A stretch of DNA of 36,518 nt from Mycobacterium sp. 1245805.9 (GCF_001672915.1 NZ_LZKR01000055.1:1-36518), one strand, 5' to 3'. Shown: positions 14,286 through 22,581, numbered from the stretch's first letter. Translations and numbers: made by a program. The notes: generated by a model not told the origin, from the sequence alone.

Positions 14286-15839
14286 ATGATCCGGCTCCGT
14301 CGGCGCCGGCGCGCACCGCTGCGGCCCACCAGCTCGTTGTCGCTGCGGTGGCGGGTGATGCTGCTGGCGATGTCGATGGTCGCGATGGTCGTGGTGCTGA
14401 TGTCGTTCGCCGTGTACGCGGTGGTGTCGGCCGCGCTCTACAACGACATCGACAACCAATTGCAGAGCCGCGCACAGCTGTTGATCGCCAGCGGTTCGCT
14501 GGCCGCCGACCCGGGCAAGGCCATCGAGGGCACCGCGTATTCGGACGTCAACGCCATGCTGGTGAACCCGGGCCGCTCGATCTACACGGCCAATCAGCCG
14601 GGCCAGATCCTGCCCGTCGGAACCGCCGAGAAGGCGGTGATCAACGGCGAGCTGTTCATGTCCCGTCGCACCGCCTCGGACCAGCGAATTCTGGCCATCC
14701 ACCTGCCCAACGGCAGTTCACTGCTGATCTCCAAGAGCCTCAAGCCCACCGAGGCAGTCATGACCAAGCTGCGCTGGGTGCTGCTGATGGTCGGCGGCGT
14801 CGGCGCCGCGGTCGCGGCGGTGGCCGGGGGCATGGTCACCCGGGCGGGGCTGCGTCCGGTGGGCCGGCTGACCGAAGCCGCCGAGCGGGTGGCCCGCACC
14901 GACGACCTGCGGCCCATCCCGGTGTTCGGCAGCGACGAATTGGCAAGGCTCACAGAGGCTTTCAACCTGATGCTGCGGGCGCTGGCCGAATCGCGGGAGC
15001 GGCAGGCGCGGCTGGTCACCGACGCCGGACATGAATTGCGCACGCCGCTGACCTCGCTGCGCACCAACGTCGAACTGCTGATGGCCTCGATGGAACCGGG
15101 GGCGCCGCGGCTGCCCGAGCAGGAGATGGTCGGCCTGCGCGCGGACGTGCTCGCGCAGATCGAGGAACTGTCCACCCTGGTGGGTGATTTGGTCGACCTC
15201 ACCCGCGACGACGCCAGTCAGATCGTGCACGAGACCGTCGACATGTCCGAGGTGATCGATCGCAGCCTCGAGCGAGTCAGGCGGCGGCGCAACGACATTC
15301 ACTTCGACGTCGAGGCGATTGGCTGGCAGGTGTACGGCGATGCGGCGGGGCTCTCGCGCGCGGTGCTCAACCTGATGGACAACGCGGCCAAGTGGAGCCC
15401 CTCCGGCGGGCGCGTCGGCATCAGGCTGCGGCAACTCGACCCGACGCACGCCGAGCTGGTGGTTTCCGACGAGGGCCCGGGCATCCCGGTGCACGAGCGC
15501 CGCCTGGTGTTCGAGCGCTTCTACCGGTCGACGACGGCGCGGGCGATGCCGGGCTCGGGGCTGGGGCTGGCGATCGTCAAAAAGGTGGTGCAGAGCCACG
15601 GGGGGTTGCTGCGCGTCGAGGACACCGTGCCGGGAGGCCAGCCGCCGGGCACGTCCATCTATGTGCTGCTTCCGGGCCGTCCGGCGCCGGTTTCCGGATA
15701 CCCGCCGGCCGAGGCCGACACTAAGCTTCTTACTGCCGAAGCCGAGACAGGACCGGTCGTGGTCGCGCGCAGCGCGGAGAACTCTCGGGATTCGGCGAAC
15801 GTTATCTCAGTGGACTCTCAGTCCGCGCGGGCAAGGTAG
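14286..15839 (+). CDS. mprB: Sensor histidine kinase MprB
   Basis: This is a 517-residue membrane kinase. TM1 spans about residues 23-48, followed by an extracytoplasmic sensor region and TM2 near 160-182. A HAMP linker (GLRPVGRLTEAAERV) precedes the H-box DAGHELRTPLTS, with the phospho-accepting His249. The ATPase domain has the N box NLMDNAAKW, the G1 box DEGPGIP and the G2 box GSGLGLAIV. It phosphorylates and dephosphorylates MprA, and in M. tuberculosis its sensor region binds the chaperone DnaK and unfolded proteins. An ATG at 14269 overlapping the mprA stop leads only to a six-codon frame, so 14286 is chosen. The last codons contain the MprA box that serves pepD. Confidence 0.94.
   Translation: MIRLRRRRRAPLRPTSSLSLRWRVMLLAMSMVAMVVVLMSFAVYAVVSAALYNDIDNQLQSRAQLLIASGSLAADPGKAIEGTAYSDVNAMLVNPGRSIYTANQPGQILPVGTAEKAVINGELFMSRRTASDQRILAIHLPNGSSLLISKSLKPTEAVMTKLRWVLLMVGGVGAAVAAVAGGMVTRAGLRPVGRLTEAAERVARTDDLRPIPVFGSDELARLTEAFNLMLRALAESRERQARLVTDAGHELRTPLTSLRTNVELLMASMEPGAPRLPEQEMVGLRADVLAQIEELSTLVGDLVDLTRDDASQIVHETVDMSEVIDRSLERVRRRRNDIHFDVEAIGWQVYGDAAGLSRAVLNLMDNAAKWSPSGGRVGIRLRQLDPTHAELVVSDEGPGIPVHERRLVFERFYRSTTARAMPGSGLGLAIVKKVVQSHGGLLRVEDTVPGGQPPGTSIYVLLPGRPAPVSGYPPAEADTKLLTAEAETGPVVVARSAENSRDSANVISVDSQSARAR
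15805..15821 (+). promoter_or_regulatory. MprA box upstream of pepD, inside the 3' end of mprB
   Basis: TCTCAG at 15805-15810 and CTCTCAG at 15815-15821 keep the same 11-bp period as the box upstream of mprA. A -10-like TAGGGT follows at 15849-15854. This predicts separate MprA-dependent transcription of pepD. Confidence 0.7.
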
Positions 15840-15928
15840 GTCTGCGGCTAGGGTTGGAATCTAGCCACGTCGAGCCGACGAGCCCGAACGCCGATAACGC
15901 CGAGATAGAGGAAGAGCGACGTAGCGAC

Positions 15929-17443
15929 ATGACGAATGACCCGAGGTATTCGCCACCGCCGCAGCAGCCGGGATACCGTACGGGGCCTAATCAGCCTGTG
16001 CCGCCCGCCTATGCCCAGGGGCAGCAGCCGTACAACCAGCAGTTCGACTGGCGCTATCAGCCGCCCCAGCCTGCCCAGCCGTCGTCGCAGCCGACCGCGC
16101 AGTACCGGCGGCCCTACGAGCCGTTCACCGGCACCGGGCCGGGCCGGATCCCCGGCGGCACCGGGCCGGTTCCGCTGACCGGGGGCACCGGACCGGGCCC
16201 GATACCCGGCGGCACCGCGGCGGGTCACATTCCGCCCGGCACGGGTACGGGACCGATACACATGCTGCCGCACATGCCTCCGGGGCCCGCGCCGGTTCCC
16301 CAGAAGCGTTCGCGCGCAGGCCTTTTGACCGCGGGCGCGTTGGCGATCGCGGTGGTCTCGGCCGGCATCGGCGGCGCCGCGGCGACGGCCGTCGAGCTCG
16401 GCACGCACTCCACCGCCGGCAACGGCCGCGGCATCATCCCGGGCGCGGCGCCCAGCGTTCCGGCCGCGAACATGCCGCCGGGCACCGTCGAACAGGTCGC
16501 CGCCAAGGTGGTGCCCAGCGTCGTCATGTTGGAGACCGACATGGGCCGCCAGTCCGAGGAGGGCTCCGGCGTCATACTGTCGGCCGACGGGCTGATCCTG
16601 ACCAACAACCACGTGGTCGCGGCCGCGGTCAAGCCGGGCGGTCCGGGTGGACCGCCGGGTGCGCCTCCCGGCGCCCCGCCACCGAAAACGACCGTGACCT
16701 TCTCCGACGGCCGCACCGCGCCGTTCTCGGTGGTCGGCGCCGACCCCACCAGCGACATCGCCGTGATCCGGGTACAGGGCGTGTCGAACCTCACCCCGAT
16801 CACGATGGGTTCCTCGTCGGACCTGCGGGTCGGCCAGCCGGTGGTGGCGATCGGGTCGCCGCTGGGCCTGTCGGGCACCGTGACCACCGGCATCATCAGC
16901 GCGATGAACCGGCCGGTCTCCACGACCGGCGAGTCGGGCAACCAGAACACCGTGCTGGACGCGATTCAGACCGACGCCGCGATCAACCCGGGTAACTCCG
17001 GGGGCGCGCTGGTGAACATGAGCGGCCAGCTGGTCGGCGTCAACTCGGCCATCGCCACCCTGGGCGCCGATTCGCCCGACTCCCAGAGCGGGTCGATCGG
17101 CCTCGGCTTCGCGATCCCGGTCGACCAGGCCAAGCGCATCGCCGACGAGTTGATCGCGACCGGCAAGGCGACACACGCCTCGCTGGGCGTGCAGGTGACC
17201 AGCGACAAGGGCACCCCGGGCGCCAAGGTCGTCGACGTCATCGCGAACGGCGCGGCGGCGACGGCCGGCGTGCCCAAGGGTGTGGTCGTCACCAAGGTCG
17301 ACGACCGCCCGATCAACAGCGCCGACGCGTTGGTCGCCGCCGTGCGCTCAAAGGCGCCGGGCGACAAGGTATCGCTGACGTTTCAGGATCCCGGCGGCGG
17401 CAGCCGCACCGTGCAAGTCACCCTCGGCAAGGCGGATCAGTAA
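15929..17443 (+). CDS. pepD: HtrA-like membrane serine protease PepD
   Basis: This 504-residue DegP/HtrA-type protease degrades misfolded envelope proteins and feeds back on MprB signalling. A cytosolic proline- and glycine-rich N-terminal region (about residues 10-125, with imperfect GTGPxPIPGG repeats) is followed by one TM helix (about 130-153). The trypsin-like domain has His228 (LTNNHV), Asp276 (TSDIAV) and Ser357 (NPGNSGG). A PDZ domain fills roughly residues 400-500. The ATG at 15929 is preferred, because a TTG at 15854 would overlap the probable -10 hexamer. It is longer than the 464-residue M. tuberculosis protein through the repeats and a Gly/Pro loop after the catalytic histidine. 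The stop overlaps the moaB2 ATG by one base (TAATG). Confidence 0.92.
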   Translation: MTNDPRYSPPPQQPGYRTGPNQPVPPAYAQGQQPYNQQFDWRYQPPQPAQPSSQPTAQYRRPYEPFTGTGPGRIPGGTGPVPLTGGTGPGPIPGGTAAGHIPPGTGTGPIHMLPHMPPGPAPVPQKRSRAGLLTAGALAIAVVSAGIGGAAATAVELGTHSTAGNGRGIIPGAAPSVPAANMPPGTVEQVAAKVVPSVVMLETDMGRQSEEGSGVILSADGLILTNNHVVAAAVKPGGPGGPPGAPPGAPPPKTTVTFSDGRTAPFSVVGADPTSDIAVIRVQGVSNLTPITMGSSSDLRVGQPVVAIGSPLGLSGTVTTGIISAMNRPVSTTGESGNQNTVLDAIQTDAAINPGNSGGALVNMSGQLVGVNSAIATLGADSPDSQSGSIGLGFAIPVDQAKRIADELIATGKATHASLGVQVTSDKGTPGAKVVDVIANGAAATAGVPKGVVVTKVDDRPINSADALVAAVRSKAPGDKVSLTFQDPGGGSRTVQVTLGKADQ

Positions 17444-18003
17444 TGAGAGTGGATGAGCCCTCGGCGGCCGGGTTGTCGGAGATCGGATATACGGTTGCAC
17501 CCATGGAAACGGGTGCGGAGTTGGTAGTCGGCCGGGCTCTGGTCGTGGTGGTCGACGACCGCACCGCCCACGGGGACGAGGAGGACCACAGCGGGCCGCT
17601 GGTCACCGAGCTGCTCACCGAGGCGGGGTTCGTCGTCGACGGCGTCGTGGCGGTCGCGGCCGACGAGGTCGAGATCCGCAACGCGCTGAACACCGCGGTG
17701 ATCGGCGGGGTGGACCTGGTGGTCTCGGTCGGCGGGACCGGCGTCACCCCACGGGATGTCACGCCCGAGGCCACCCGCGAGATCCTGGACCGCGAAATCC
17801 TGGGGATCGCCGAGGCCATCCGCGCCTCGGGGCTGTCCGCGGGCATCACCGACGCCGGGTTGTCCCGGGGCCTGGCCGGAGTGTCGGGCAGCACACTCGT
17901 GGTCAACCTCGCCGGTTCCCGGTATGCGGTGCGGGACGGGATGGCGACGCTGAATCCGCTCGCCGCCCAGATCATCGGCCAGCTGTCGAGCCTCGAGATC
18001 TAA
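17443..18003 (+). CDS. moaB2: MogA/MoaB-like protein MoaB2
   Basis: This 186-residue protein has the molybdopterin-binding fold of MogA/MoaB: VVVVDDRTAHG, the SVGGTGVTPRDVTPEAT signature at about residues 94-110, and SGSTLVVNLAGS. In cofactor synthesis such proteins adenylylate molybdopterin. In M. smegmatis MoaB2 has been reported to bind sigma A, so a role outside cofactor synthesis is possible. The start at 17443 overlaps the pepD stop, so it may be co-transcribed with the stress protease; an ATG at 17503 is an alternative start. The length is close to the 181 residues remembered for Rv0984. It runs convergently into mscL with 7 bp between the stop codons. Confidence 0.88.
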   Translation: MRVDEPSAAGLSEIGYTVAPMETGAELVVGRALVVVVDDRTAHGDEEDHSGPLVTELLTEAGFVVDGVVAVAADEVEIRNALNTAVIGGVDLVVSVGGTGVTPRDVTPEATREILDREILGIAEAIRASGLSAGITDAGLSRGLAGVSGSTLVVNLAGSRYAVRDGMATLNPLAAQIIGQLSSLEI

Positions 18004-18010
18004 CCGCGGG

Positions 18011-18475
18011 TCACCGCGATTCGGCCTGCGCGCGCGGGCCGTATTCCGGCGGGGGTGTCGTGGCCGCCGAGCCCCCGTGCCGACCGGACGACGAGTCGCC
18101 ATTGGTTCGCGCCAGCAGGTCGCGGATCTCGGTGAGCAGGAGGACCTGCGCGTCGTCCGCCTGCTCGACCTCGCCGCGCTTGAGCAGCGTGTTGTAGGGC
18201 AGCACGACGAAGAAGTACACGACGGCCGCGATCAGGACGAAGTTGATCGCGGCGGACAGCAGGATGTTCAGGTCGATCGTCTGGCCGCCGCCGATGCCGA
18301 TCTTGAGGGCGCCGACGTTGGACTGCTGATTGACCCCGACCCGATTGATCAGCGGGGTGATGATGCTGTCGGTGAACTTGGTGACCAATCCAGTGAAGGC
18401 AGTACCGATGACGACCGCGACGGCCAGGTCGACGATATTGCCCCGCGAGAGAAACTCCTTGAACCCCTTGAGCAT
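18011..18475 (-). CDS. mscL: Large-conductance mechanosensitive channel MscL
   Basis: This 154-residue channel opens as an emergency valve under hypo-osmotic shock. The N-terminal amphipathic helix [20 protein letters not shown] leads into TM1 with the pore-lining [14 protein letters not shown]. The extracellular loop has [14 protein letters not shown], then comes TM2 ([19 protein letters not shown]) and a charged cytoplasmic helix [20 protein letters not shown]. The chosen ATG (18475) matches the well-known start of the M. tuberculosis protein; the frame extends 12 codons upstream without need. The C-terminal tail is rich in Ser/Gly/Pro. Confidence 0.95.
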   Translation of the reverse strand: MLKGFKEFLSRGNIVDLAVAVVIGTAFTGLVTKFTDSIITPLINRVGVNQQSNVGALKIGIGGGQTIDLNILLSAAINFVLIAAVVYFFVVLPYNTLLKRGEVEQADDAQVLLLTEIRDLLARTNGDSSSGRHGGSAATTPPPEYGPRAQAESR

Positions 18476-18540
18476 GAGGACGCCCTTTCTGGTCGGGACC
18501 GAGTTGGCCATCGGTCACGCGCCGAACAGCGGCCAGATAC

Positions 18541-19209
18541 TCAATGCAGGGTGAGCGTCACGGTCTGCCCCAGCGTCGAGCCTGCCACCGTGTTCGCCAC
18601 GCGAGCCGGCAGCGCAACCAACATTACGCGGTCGGCGTCGCCGGCCTGGGCCTTCTGCTTGGCCGACACGAGGACGACGACGGCGTCGGTGGCCACCACC
18701 CTGCTGGGCGGCGGACCGGCCGCGGGCGAGTCGGTGGCCGGGGCGGCCAGCACGTCCACGACGTCGCCGACCCGAACCAGGTCGAGCAGGGCGCCGTCGG
18801 CCAGGTGCAGCGGCACGATGCGGGCGCCGGGTCCGGCCGTCACCTCGGCCAGCCGGCTGCCGAGCAGCCGGACATCGGTGAGCACCTCACCGCGTCGGGC
18901 TGGGCCGGCCAGCGTCGAACCGATCACCGCGGCGAGGTCCGCCTTCGATCCGTCGGGAACCGTTGTGGCCAAACGCTTTTCGAGCTGAACGTCATCGGTG
19001 GTCAATGCGGCGCCCGGAGCCAGGTCGCGCGCCGCCACCACCACCTCGGCGTAATCGCCGTCGGGATTGGATCGCAGCGCCGCGACGCCGGCCAGCACGA
19101 CGAGCCCGCCCGCGGCCACCCGCCGAGCCAACACGGTGCGCGTCCAGTCGGGGCGCAACGACTCCGACAGGCGCCTGAACATGCTTGGGTTCAGCGATGA
19201 TTCGCCCAC
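18541..19209 (-). CDS. SAF-domain membrane protein (Rv0990c-like)
   Basis: This 222-residue protein has a single N-terminal membrane anchor (VAAGGLVVLAGVAAL, about residues 32-46). An extracytoplasmic SAF domain follows (YAEVVVAARDLAPGAALTTDDV, GEVLTDVRLLG, VRVGDVVDVLA), as found in CpaB/RcpC of Flp pili and in FlgA. No other pilus gene is nearby, so the function is open. The GTG at 19209 (residues VGESSLNPSM) resembles the M. tuberculosis N terminus MGES that I remember; an ATG at 19182 is the alternative. It lies 65 bp behind ruc on the same strand and may be co-transcribed from the CIRCE-controlled promoter. Confidence 0.78.
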   Translation of the reverse strand: MGESSLNPSMFRRLSESLRPDWTRTVLARRVAAGGLVVLAGVAALRSNPDGDYAEVVVAARDLAPGAALTTDDVQLEKRLATTVPDGSKADLAAVIGSTLAGPARRGEVLTDVRLLGSRLAEVTAGPGARIVPLHLADGALLDLVRVGDVVDVLAAPATDSPAAGPPPSRVVATDAVVVLVSAKQKAQAGDADRVMLVALPARVANTVAGSTLGQTVTLTLH

Positions 19210-19274
19210 GCGGCAACGGTAGGCGTGGGCGAGCGCCGGCGGTGCCGGAAGATGATGGCGCTGTGGATAACCGG

Positions 19275-19601
19275 TTAGGTCGAGGCGCCCGCGGTGGCCG
19301 GCGTGGCGCTGCTGGACGACTTCTCGCTCGACGTGCTCTTGTCGGACCCGCTCTTCTCGCTCGAGCCCGAACTCGGCGCCGCCTCGCTGGAGCCGTTGGA
19401 CGAGCCATTCGACTTCTTGCGGTCCTCGCGGCTGTCGGTGCGGTAAAACCCGCTGCCCTTGAACACGACGCCGACGGAATTGAACAACTTGCGCAGCCGA
19501 CCCGAGCACTTCTCGCACGTGGTCAGCGCGTCGTCGGTGAAGGCCTGCACGACGTCGAAGCGGTCGTCGCACTGGGTGCACGCGTAGCTGTAAGTCGGCA
19601 C
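19275..19601 (-). CDS. ruc: FmdB-type zinc-ribbon redox-regulated chaperone Ruc (Rv0991c-like)
   Basis: This is a 108-residue protein. The N-terminal FmdB zinc ribbon has two CxxC pairs (Cys8/Cys11 and Cys29/Cys32), and residues 60-108 form a disordered Ser/Gly/Lys tail. In M. tuberculosis Rv0991c has been described as a chaperone activated by oxidation and zinc release that cooperates with DnaK and ClpB. The GTG start at 19601 has GGAGG upstream. A CIRCE operator at 19630-19656 predicts HrcA repression and heat induction, consistent with a chaperone. Confidence 0.88.
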   Translation of the reverse strand: MPTYSYACTQCDDRFDVVQAFTDDALTTCEKCSGRLRKLFNSVGVVFKGSGFYRTDSREDRKKSNGSSNGSSEAAPSSGSSEKSGSDKSTSSEKSSSSATPATAGAST

Positions 19602-19629
19602 GAAAACCTCCGATGATGACGGACTTGGA

Positions 19630-19656
19630 TTAGCACTCTACCGTGTCAAGTGCTAG
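19630..19656 (-). promoter_or_regulatory. CIRCE (HrcA) operator upstream of ruc
   Basis: TTAGCACTC (19630-19638), a 9-bp spacer and AAGTGCTAG (19648-19656) match the CIRCE consensus TTAGCACTC-N9-GAGTGCTAA with two mismatches in one arm. On the minus strand a -35-like TTGACA lies at the centre of the element. The downstream minus-strand gene is ruc. Confidence 0.88.
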
Positions 19657-19675
19657 AACCGCCACGTGATCGCGA

Positions 19676-20275
19676 TCATTCCCGAAGCGCGATCAGGCCC
19701 CGCTCCGGGGTCAGCACGTGGGTCATCGGCACGTCGTGCGGTTCAGCGGGCAGCTCGTCGACGAATTCGGCGTCGCGCACCGTCGCGATCAGGCGTGCCT
19801 GCGGGTTCCGCAGGCCCAGCGAGCGGTCGTAAAAGCCGCGGCCCCGGCCCAGTCGCACGCCGCGACGGTCGACCGCCAGCGCCGGCACGATCACCAGGGT
19901 CGCCTCCGCCAGGGCCGATGCGGGGAGCAGCGGCTCGGGCGGCTCCAGCAGCCCCCACGGCCCCGGGACCAGCGCACCCGGCCGGTATTCACCCCACCGC
20001 AGCGGCAACGGCGCCTTGTCGGAGCCGGTGCGCGCGACCGGCAACAGCACCCGCGCCGACCGGCGCAGCACTACCTCGAGCAGCTCGATCGACCCCGGCT
20101 CGGTGCCCACCGGCACGTACGCGCAGACCGTGGTCCCGCCGTCGACCGCCGGCTCCACGTGCGCACACAGCGCGCGGGCCTCGGCGGCGCGCACGTCGTC
20201 GGCAACGCACCGCCGGGCCGCCAGCAGGCGTTCGCGCAACGCGGCCTTGCTTGCGGTCGGCATGCCCTCAACCAT
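19676..20275 (-). CDS. 5-formyltetrahydrofolate cyclo-ligase (MTHFS)
   Basis: This 199-residue enzyme converts 5-formyl-THF to 5,10-methenyl-THF with ATP, returning stored folate to one-carbon metabolism. The family signature GRGRGFYDR is at residues 143-151, preceded by VIVPALAVDRRGVRLG. The C terminus DVPMTHVLTPERGLI is typical. ATGs at 20275 and 20263 are both possible starts; neither has a strong ribosome site. It is divergent from galU (65 bp between starts). Its stop lies just upstream of the CIRCE element, so transcription entering from this gene could reach ruc. Confidence 0.9.
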   Translation of the reverse strand: MVEGMPTASKAALRERLLAARRCVADDVRAAEARALCAHVEPAVDGGTTVCAYVPVGTEPGSIELLEVVLRRSARVLLPVARTGSDKAPLPLRWGEYRPGALVPGPWGLLEPPEPLLPASALAEATLVIVPALAVDRRGVRLGRGRGFYDRSLGLRNPQARLIATVRDAEFVDELPAEPHDVPMTHVLTPERGLIALRE

Positions 20276-20327
20276 GACAGGCCGGTGTTTCGCGCCGCCA
20301 CAGCGCGGTGGCGTGCCGCATGGGGGT

Positions 20328-20333
20328 TATGGT
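20328..20333 (+). promoter_or_regulatory. Candidate leaderless -10 of galU
   Basis: TATGGT ends seven bases before the ATG at 20341, so transcription would begin at or next to the start codon. No clear -35 hexamer or ribosome-binding site is seen. Confidence 0.4.
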
Positions 20334-20340
20334 TTGAACA

Positions 20341-21252
20341 ATGTCACGCCCGGATGTTCCGATCCCCTTCACGGCGATCGTCCCTGCGGCCGGCCTGGGT
20401 ACGCGATTTTTGCCTGCGACAAAGACGGTGCCCAAGGAGCTGCTGCCCGTCGTCGACACTCCCGGCATCGAGCTGGTCGCCGAGGAGGCGGCCGCGGCCG
20501 GGGCGGAACGCCTGGTGATCATCACCTCCGAGGGCAAGGACGGCGTCGTCGCGCACTTCGTCGAGGACCTGGTGCTGGAGGGGACGCTCGAGGCGCGCGG
20601 CAAGAAGGCCATGCTCGACAAGGTGCGCCGGGCACCCCAGCTGATCAAGGTTGAGTCCGTGGTGCAGGCCGAGCCGCTCGGGCTGGGGCACGCCATCAGC
20701 TGCGTGGAGCCGACGCTGGCGGCCGACGAGGACGCCGTCATGGTGCTGCTGCCCGACGACCTGGTGCTGCCGACCGGCGTCCTGGAGACGATGGCCAAGG
20801 TGCGGGCCGACCAGGGCGGCACGGTGCTGTGCGCGATCGAGGTGACCCCCGAGGAGATCAGCTCCTACGGCGTTTTCGACGTCGAACCCGTTGCGGGCGG
20901 CGACAATCCGGACGTCCTGCGCGTCAGGGGCATGGTCGAGAAGCCCAAGGCCGAAGACGCGCCGTCGATGTATGCGGCGGCGGGCCGGTACGTGCTCGAC
21001 CGCGCCGTGTTCGACGCGCTGCACCGCATCGACCGCGGCGCCGGAAACGAGGTGCAGCTCACCGACGCGATCGCGCTGCTGATCAAGGAGGGCCACCCGG
21101 TGCATGTCGTCGTCCACCGCGGATCCCGACACGACTTGGGAAATCCCGGCGGCTACCTGAAGGCTGCGGTTGACTTTGCATTGGATCGTGACGACTATGG
21201 CCCGGATTTGCGGCGATGGTTGGTGGCGCGGTTAGGCCTGACCGAGCAATAG
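20341..21252 (+). CDS. galU: UTP-glucose-1-phosphate uridylyltransferase
   Basis: This 303-residue nucleotidyltransferase makes UDP-glucose, the donor for trehalose, glycogen/capsular glucan and cell-wall sugars. The N-terminal nucleotide-binding loop PAAGLGTRFLPATKTVPKE occupies residues 15-33, with the product-binding lysine in KTVPKELLPV. VMLLPDDLVL and the AGRYVLDRAVFDAL stretch also fit the family. The start follows a -10-like TATGGT with no leader. glp follows 33 bp downstream, then rimJ and sepX, which ties the locus to growth and division. Confidence 0.95.
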   Translation: MSRPDVPIPFTAIVPAAGLGTRFLPATKTVPKELLPVVDTPGIELVAEEAAAAGAERLVIITSEGKDGVVAHFVEDLVLEGTLEARGKKAMLDKVRRAPQLIKVESVVQAEPLGLGHAISCVEPTLAADEDAVMVLLPDDLVLPTGVLETMAKVRADQGGTVLCAIEVTPEEISSYGVFDVEPVAGGDNPDVLRVRGMVEKPKAEDAPSMYAAAGRYVLDRAVFDALHRIDRGAGNEVQLTDAIALLIKEGHPVHVVVHRGSRHDLGNPGGYLKAAVDFALDRDDYGPDLRRWLVARLGLTEQ

Positions 21253-21285
21253 CCGGGCGCCCGCCAAGGTCAGGAAGAGGCGCTC

Positions 21286-22566
21286 GTGCGTTCTGTTGAG
21301 GAGCAGCAGGCCCGGATAACGGCCGCCGCGGTGGCCCCGCGGCCGATACGGGTCGCCATTGCCGAGGCCCAGGGTTTGATGTGCGCCGAGGAAGTGGTGA
21401 CCGAGCGGCCCATGCCCGGATTCGACCAGGCCGCCATCGACGGCTACGCCGTGCGCAGCGTCGACGTGCTGGGCGTCGGGGAGGTGGGCGCCGAAAGCCT
21501 CGGCGGGCCCTCGGACGACGAGGACCTGCGCGACGGGCTGGTGTTGCCGGTGATGGGAACCATCCAGGCCGGCTCGCGCACGCCCAGCCGGCTGCAGCCG
21601 CGGCAGGCGGTCCGGGTCCAGACCGGGGCCCCGCTGCCCACCCTGGCCGACGCCGTCCTGCCGGTGCGCTGGACCGACGGCGGGACGTCGCACGTGCGGA
21701 TCCTGCGCGGGGCGCCGTCGGGCGCCTACGTGCGCCGCGGCGGCGACGACGTCCAGCCCGGCGACGTCGCCGTGCGCGCCGGCACCATCGTCGGCGCCGC
21801 CCAGGTCGGCCTGCTGGCGGCCGTCGGACGCGAACGGGTGCTGGTGCATCCGCGCCCGCGCCTGTCGGTCATCGCCGTCGGCGGCGAGCTGGTGGACATC
21901 TCGCGCACCCCGGGCAGCGGGCAGGTCTACGACGTCAACTCCTATGCGCTGGCGGCGGCCGCCCGCGACGCCGGCGCCGAGGTCAACCGCGTCGGCATCG
22001 TCAGCAACGACCCCAAGGAGCTGCGCGAGGTCGTCGAGGGCCAGATCAATCGCTCCGAGGTCGTGGTGATCGCCGGCGCGGTCGGGGGCGCGGCCAACGA
22101 GTCGGTGCGGCTGGCGCTGTCCGAGCTCGGCGAGATGGAGGTGGTCCGGGTGGCCATGCACCCGGGGTCCGTCCAGGGCTTCGGGCAGCTGGGCCGCGAG
22201 GGCGTTCCGACGTTCCTGCTGCCGGCCAACCCCGTCAGCGCGCTGGTAGTCTTCGAGGTGATGGTCCGGCCGCTGATACGGCTGTCGCTGGGCAAGCGCC
22301 AGCCGATGCGCCGCATCGTGCAGGCCCGCGCCCTGTCGCCGATCACATCGGTCGCTGGGCGCAAGGGATACCTTCGCGGACAGTTGATGCGTGACCAGGA
22401 CAGCGGTGAGTATTTGGTGCAGGCGCTGGGCGGGGCCCCGGGGTCGTCGTCGCACCTGTTGGCCACCCTCGCCGAGGCGAACTGCTTGGTCGTGGTTCCC
22501 AGCGGCGCCGAGCAGATCCGCACCGGCGAGATCGTCGACGTCGCGTTCCTGGCCCAGCGCGGCTAG
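21286..22566 (+). CDS. glp: Gephyrin-like MoeA homologue Glp (MoeA1, Rv0994-like)
   Basis: This 426-residue protein has the MoeA domain order and the substrate-binding MPGFDQAAIDGYAVR segment. Catalytic motifs of true MoeA are changed: TGDEL is VGGEL, the GGVSVG loop is GAVGGA, and KPGKP is HPGSV. This favours the actinobacterial Glp, which binds FtsZ and the membrane protein GlpR/SepX in the divisome, over a molybdenum insertase. The co-directional sepX gene two positions downstream agrees. The start is GTG at 21286. It is also annotated as moeA1 in M. tuberculosis, so that name may be met; residual molybdopterin binding is possible. Confidence 0.88.
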   Translation: MRSVEEQQARITAAAVAPRPIRVAIAEAQGLMCAEEVVTERPMPGFDQAAIDGYAVRSVDVLGVGEVGAESLGGPSDDEDLRDGLVLPVMGTIQAGSRTPSRLQPRQAVRVQTGAPLPTLADAVLPVRWTDGGTSHVRILRGAPSGAYVRRGGDDVQPGDVAVRAGTIVGAAQVGLLAAVGRERVLVHPRPRLSVIAVGGELVDISRTPGSGQVYDVNSYALAAAARDAGAEVNRVGIVSNDPKELREVVEGQINRSEVVVIAGAVGGAANESVRLALSELGEMEVVRVAMHPGSVQGFGQLGREGVPTFLLPANPVSALVVFEVMVRPLIRLSLGKRQPMRRIVQARALSPITSVAGRKGYLRGQLMRDQDSGEYLVQALGGAPGSSSHLLATLAEANCLVVVPSGAEQIRTGEIVDVAFLAQRG

Positions 22567-22581
22567 GCCAAGCTACTGCAC

